9,102 nt of DNA from JAQGMO01 sp050954505 (GTDB lineage Bacteria > Pseudomonadota > Gammaproteobacteria > Burkholderiales > Burkholderiaceae_D). Below are positions 5,975-9,102 of this stretch, piece by piece. The notes beneath the pieces were generated by a model that had not been told where the DNA came from, did not search any database, and saw only the letters and a program-made list of their open reading frames with translations. Location of the stretch: contig JBPBPY010000273.1 of the NCBI GenBank assembly GCA_050954505.1, positions 1-9,102 on the forward strand, read 5' to 3'. A program made the position numbers and the translations under genes. Numbering within the stretch: the stretch's first letter is position 1; each line of letters begins with the position of its first letter.

Positions 5975-7966
5975 CTAGGCGATGCTGCGTCCGAATCGCT
6001 CACGCAGGATTTTCAGGATTTCTTCAATCATTTCCTTGGCCTTTTCAAGGCCGGCCTGGGCGGACAGTTCAGGCAGCAGGCTGCGCCGTACCGCCGTTTC
6101 GATGTTTTGCGGATTCAGGCTGTTTGTCGTCACCGCTACCCGCACCGCTTCATCGATCAGCTGGCTCTGGCGTTCGCGTTCAAATGCCGCCATGCCGTAC
6201 TGCGCGCCATCCGTGGCCGACGGCGCCAGCGCTTGCATCCAGGTTTCCGGTGTCAATGTGGCCAGCGCTGCTGCGGTGGCCGCCATTTCATCGTTCAACC
6301 AGTTTTCGCCCTGGCCATCGTCTGCGCTGCTGTCGAGATGCGGATGTATGAATTCGGCGCCATCGGCACTGTCTCCATGGCTGCCAGGCAGTGACAGGGT
6401 GGACTTCGATCCTACCGAGTATTGTTCCACGGTCTGGCGCATTTCCAGTGGCGCGCCGGTGGAGTTGACTTCATCGAGCGGGTAGGCATGAATCAAGGTA
6501 CCCGGATATTCCCCCACGGCGCGGTCCGGTTGCAGCGGCTCGCCCGACAAGGCAATCCAGGCTGCACGTGGCAAAGCCTTGCGCAGGCGCCGGCGGTTTT
6601 CAACGAATTGCCGTCGCTGGCTTTCTTCCGTGATCACAATCAGGTTGTCGGAAAAATTCCGGCATGCGGCCAATTCGGCAGCAATGGTAAATTTTTGCAC
6701 CGAGGCGATCACCACCCGCTCGTTGCCCGAGCCGATGCGCCCGGCAAGATTGCGGCCCGACAGCACCTTGGGTTTGCGTTTCATCAGCCCGGTTACCGGG
6801 TCGAAGGCGTCGCGCTTCATGAATTGCATGACCAGCCGGTCACGCAAACTGGTGCTGTCGGTAATGACGACGATGCGGCAGGATTTCAGCGTATCCTGCA
6901 ACAGCAAGGTATTGATCAGCACCAGCAGCAATGTCGATTTGCCCGTGCCATTCTTGTGCCAAAGCACACCACCATCGCGCAAGCCACCGATGCGCCGGTG
7001 TCCGACCCGCGCCAGCACGGCGCGGGCGGCAAAGAACTGTGCACAGCGCGCCGCCAGCTTGCCTTTTTCGCGATCGAAAATCAGGAACGAACGTATGAAA
7101 GCCAGCAGGCGTGCCGGCGTCATCAATCCGACCAGCAGGCGCTCAAGTCCCGACGGCACGCCCTGGGCCGGCCATAACTGCCGCAGGGCCGTTTGCAGTG
7201 CGGCAGGGTTGGCGCTGTCAAATGCCGCCAATGCATCGGTCGGCGTGGCGTTTTTTTCCAGCCGGGCAAAGTGGGCATCGCCAAACTCTTCCTCGCGCCA
7301 GCGGCACCAGCGTTCCGGCGTTGCCAGAGTGGTGCCGTAGACGCCGTCGTTGTTGCTCACCGCCAGCAGCATCTGCGCATATGCATAGACCATCGGCACA
7401 CCACCGGGCCGCTGTTCGACAAGCTGCTTGGCAATGCCTTGTGCAATTGCCGCGCGGCTGTCCCCGCGGCCGCTGGCCAGGACCACCAGCGGAATGCCGT
7501 TGACGAATCCCACCATGTCCAGTGTGCGGCTTTCCAGACCCTGCTCGGGCAGCACTTCGAAGCGGTCGCTCATCTCGAAGCGGTTCTCGGCCGGATTGCG
7601 CCAGTCGATGATCATGATGGTCGGATGATGCTTGCTGCCGTCGGCCATGAATTCGGTGACGGTAATTCCATGCACCAGCTTTTCATGCAGACGCTGGTTG
7701 GCTTCCAGCAAACCATCATGCAGCGAGACATTGCTGAGCTCGCGCACAATCTGGTCGATTGCACTGGCAGACAGCGGATGCCACTGGTTGCGATATTCGA
7801 AGCGCCGGGTGCGCAAGAGTTCGATCAGCGTGGACTCGAGCAGCATGTGGCGCTTGCCGCCGCGCCGCGCCAGGCAGATTTCCGGCGCTACATAAGTCCA
7901 TCCAATGACACTGAGCAAGTGCAGGGCGCGCAGCACTGCATTGGGTTTACCGGTTTCGACGTTCAT
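5975..7966 (-). CDS. HsdR-like type I restriction subunit, shortened and with altered catalytic motifs
   Basis: This is a 663-residue relative of the type I R subunit, which is usually about 1000 residues. Family sequence is clear: LLEANQRLHEKLVHGITV, then IIDWRNPAENRF, then DMVGFVNGIPLVV (about 150-162) of the N-terminal nuclease domain; GGVLWHKNGTGKST (332-345), an intact Walker A; VVITDSTSLRDRL; and ASVQKF. Key residues differ. The nuclease ELK that normally follows PLVVI is ASG (164-166), so ExK is gone. Motif II DEAH is TEES (446-449). Motif III TGT is SGE (474-476). After EYPGTLIHAYPLDE the second helicase lobe is not recognisable; about 100 residues of low-identity sequence lead to a helical C-terminal part (about 604-663). 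The preferred start, ATG at 7964-7966, has GAGG 5 nt upstream and follows the hsdM stop by 7 nt; ATGs at 7981 and 7993 overlap hsdM. Restriction activity is unlikely; DNA or nucleotide binding remains possible. Confidence 0.85.
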   Translation of the reverse strand: MNVETGKPNAVLRALHLLSVIGWTYVAPEICLARRGGKRHMLLESTLIELLRTRRFEYRNQWHPLSASAIDQIVRELSNVSLHDGLLEANQRLHEKLVHGITVTEFMADGSKHHPTIMIIDWRNPAENRFEMSDRFEVLPEQGLESRTLDMVGFVNGIPLVVLASGRGDSRAAIAQGIAKQLVEQRPGGVPMVYAYAQMLLAVSNNDGVYGTTLATPERWCRWREEEFGDAHFARLEKNATPTDALAAFDSANPAALQTALRQLWPAQGVPSGLERLLVGLMTPARLLAFIRSFLIFDREKGKLAARCAQFFAARAVLARVGHRRIGGLRDGGVLWHKNGTGKSTLLLVLINTLLLQDTLKSCRIVVITDSTSLRDRLVMQFMKRDAFDPVTGLMKRKPKVLSGRNLAGRIGSGNERVVIASVQKFTIAAELAACRNFSDNLIVITEESQRRQFVENRRRLRKALPRAAWIALSGEPLQPDRAVGEYPGTLIHAYPLDEVNSTGAPLEMRQTVEQYSVGSKSTLSLPGSHGDSADGAEFIHPHLDSSADDGQGENWLNDEMAATAAALATLTPETWMQALAPSATDGAQYGMAAFERERQSQLIDEAVRVAVTTNSLNPQNIETAVRRSLLPELSAQAGLEKAKEMIEEILKILRERFGRSIA

Positions 7967-7973
7967 TGCCGCC

Positions 7974-9102
7974 TCATTCATGTGCGAGTGCATTCAGGGT
8001 TTGCTCCATTTTCAGTGCCAGCGATGAGAGCGAGCGGGTCAGTTCGTCGCGCTCATGGCGCAAGCCTTGCAGGTCAAATTGCTCGACCTCGCTCGAGGTG
8101 TCGACATAACGGGAGATATTCAGATTGAATTCGTTGGCGGCAATTTGGGTTGGCGTGGCCAGGCAGGCATACCGTGGCACGCTGATGCGCTCCCGGCAGG
8201 TTGCCGCGATGCGTTCGATATCCTGTTCGCGCAGCAGGTTCTGGTTCTTGCCTTCCAGGTAATCGCGGCTGGCGTCGATGAACAAGATGTTGTCATCCTT
8301 CTTGCGGCTGCGGAAAATCATCAAGGCACTGGAAATGCTGGCACCGAAAAACAGTTTCTCGGGCAAGCCAATGACAGTCTCGATCAGGTTGTCGCGCACC
8401 ATGTTCATGCGGATGACGCTTTCGGCCACGCCACGGAACAGCACGCCATGCGGCACGATGATGGCAAAACGGCCGGTATCGGGTTTCATGGTGGCGATCA
8501 TGTGCTGGATGAATGCATAGTCGCCCTTGGTGCGCGGTGGCATGCCGTGCCTGAAGCGACCAAACGGATCGGCAGCGGCCAGGTCATTGCGCCATTTTTC
8601 CACCGCAAACGGCGGATGGGCAACGCCGACGTCAAAACGCATCAGGGAGCCATCGGCACCGACCAGGTGCGGGTTGCCGATCACATCGCCCCACTCGATG
8701 CGGTGGTTGTCCTCGCCCTGCAGGTAGAGGTACATGCGTGCCAGCGCCGCTGTATTGCCAAGAATTTCCTGGCCACACAATGCCTGTCCATCACCGCCAC
8801 CTTGGGCGCGCATGTGACGGGCACAGTGCATCAACGATGAAGCCGATCCACAAACCGGGTCACTGACCACTTCCCCCGGCTTGGGGTCGGTTAATACAGC
8901 CATCAGGCGCGACAGTTCGGCTGCCGTATGGAACTCGATCCCTTTCCTTGCATTGCCTGCCGCAACGTCATTGAACAAAGCTTCGAAAGCCTGGCACAGT
9001 GCACCCGGTACCAGACGGCTGGGCCGCAGGTCGAGCTCAGGACGGGCGAAGTGCTCCAGCAGGCTGGCCAGCATGTCATTGCGCTGGGCCGGTGCTCCCA
9101 GT
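7974..9102 (-). CDS. HsdM-like type I DNA methyltransferase subunit, partial, with altered catalytic motifs
   Basis: The C-terminal 375 residues are visible; the N-terminus lies beyond the right edge and the frame stays open to it. The family pattern is strong: DPKPGEVVSDPVCGS (motif I region), RFDVGVAHPPFAVEKW (motif IV region), GDYAFIQHMIATMKP, IIVPHGVLFRG, IGLPEKLFFGASI, NILFIDASRDYLEGKNQN and EFNLNISRYVDT. A C-terminal helical, coiled-coil-like segment ends in NALAHE. Such subunits use SAM to methylate adenine N6 and pair with HsdS for specificity. Two signatures depart from consensus: motif IV NPPF is HPPF (codon CAT at 8616-8618, one base from Asn AAT), and the SAM-binding DPACGSGG is DPVCGSAS (8838-8861). 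The frame is otherwise intact. It is followed 7 nt later by hsdR, implying one operon; no hsdS lies between them. Confidence 0.9.
   Translation of the reverse strand, partial: LGAPAQRNDMLASLLEHFARPELDLRPSRLVPGALCQAFEALFNDVAAGNARKGIEFHTAAELSRLMAVLTDPKPGEVVSDPVCGSASSLMHCARHMRAQGGGDGQALCGQEILGNTAALARMYLYLQGEDNHRIEWGDVIGNPHLVGADGSLMRFDVGVAHPPFAVEKWRNDLAAADPFGRFRHGMPPRTKGDYAFIQHMIATMKPDTGRFAIIVPHGVLFRGVAESVIRMNMVRDNLIETVIGLPEKLFFGASISSALMIFRSRKKDDNILFIDASRDYLEGKNQNLLREQDIERIAATCRERISVPRYACLATPTQIAANEFNLNISRYVDTSSEVEQFDLQGLRHERDELTRSLSSLALKMEQTLNALAHE

Noticed and set aside
7193..8840. Long open + strand frames opposite hsdR and hsdM (7193-8128 and 8055-8840)
   Set aside because: The - strand shows continuous family sequence across the whole stretch; the + strand translations have no recognisable motifs and no ribosome binding sites.
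5975..9102. Calling this a functional type I restriction-modification system
   Set aside because: Family membership is clear, but the catalytic motifs of both subunits are altered, the R subunit is short and no HsdS is visible in the window.

Overview
The window reads as bacterial chromosome from a beta-proteobacterium, most likely Burkholderiales and perhaps an Oxalobacteraceae relative. This rests on a GC-rich composition with GC-rich third codon positions, on the divergent nhaR/TerC pair, and on a small protein (2899-3129) of a type I recall from Burkholderiales. It is an inference from style and gene content, not a proven placement.

Layout. Positions 1-135 may hold the 3' end of a + strand gene entering from the left. 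A long bidirectional hairpin (167-212) then separates it from a convergent - strand pair: a small GlsB/YeaQ-type membrane protein (330-599) and a NhaR-type LysR regulator (734-1702). NhaR is divergent from a TerC/YgdQ-type membrane protein (1799-2608), with 96 bp between the start codons. A 76-residue small protein (2899-3129) follows behind its own TATAAT box and is closed by a hairpin. Everything after that is on the - strand: an AI-2E/UPF0118-type permease (3275-4288), a secreted or membrane-anchored Tim44-domain protein (4566-5519), and an hsdM-hsdR pair (7974-9102 and 5975-7966), with hsdM running off the right edge.

Most of the left and middle is ordinary chromosomal content: stress and ion-related membrane proteins with one regulator. 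The unusual part is the type I restriction-modification locus. Both subunits keep the overall family sequence over long stretches and both frames are uninterrupted, but the catalytic signatures are replaced. HsdM has HPPF where the methyltransferase motif IV is NPPF, and a degraded SAM-binding glycine motif. HsdR has lost the ExK nuclease residues, has TEES in place of DEAH and SGE in place of TGT, and lacks the second helicase lobe, while Walker A (GTGKS) is intact. No hsdS lies between them. Either the locus is decaying without yet losing frame, or it is a repurposed, catalytically silent R-M-like complex. That is my main candidate for something undescribed.

Secondary signals are: a three-half-site palindromic operator-like element just upstream of the Tim44 gene; a roughly 180-nt 3' region of that gene ending in a strong intrinsic terminator and carrying a duplicated 12-mer (possible small RNA); a 10-bp tandem repeat beside the permease stop codon; and an interrupted but coding-looking frame downstream of hsdR.
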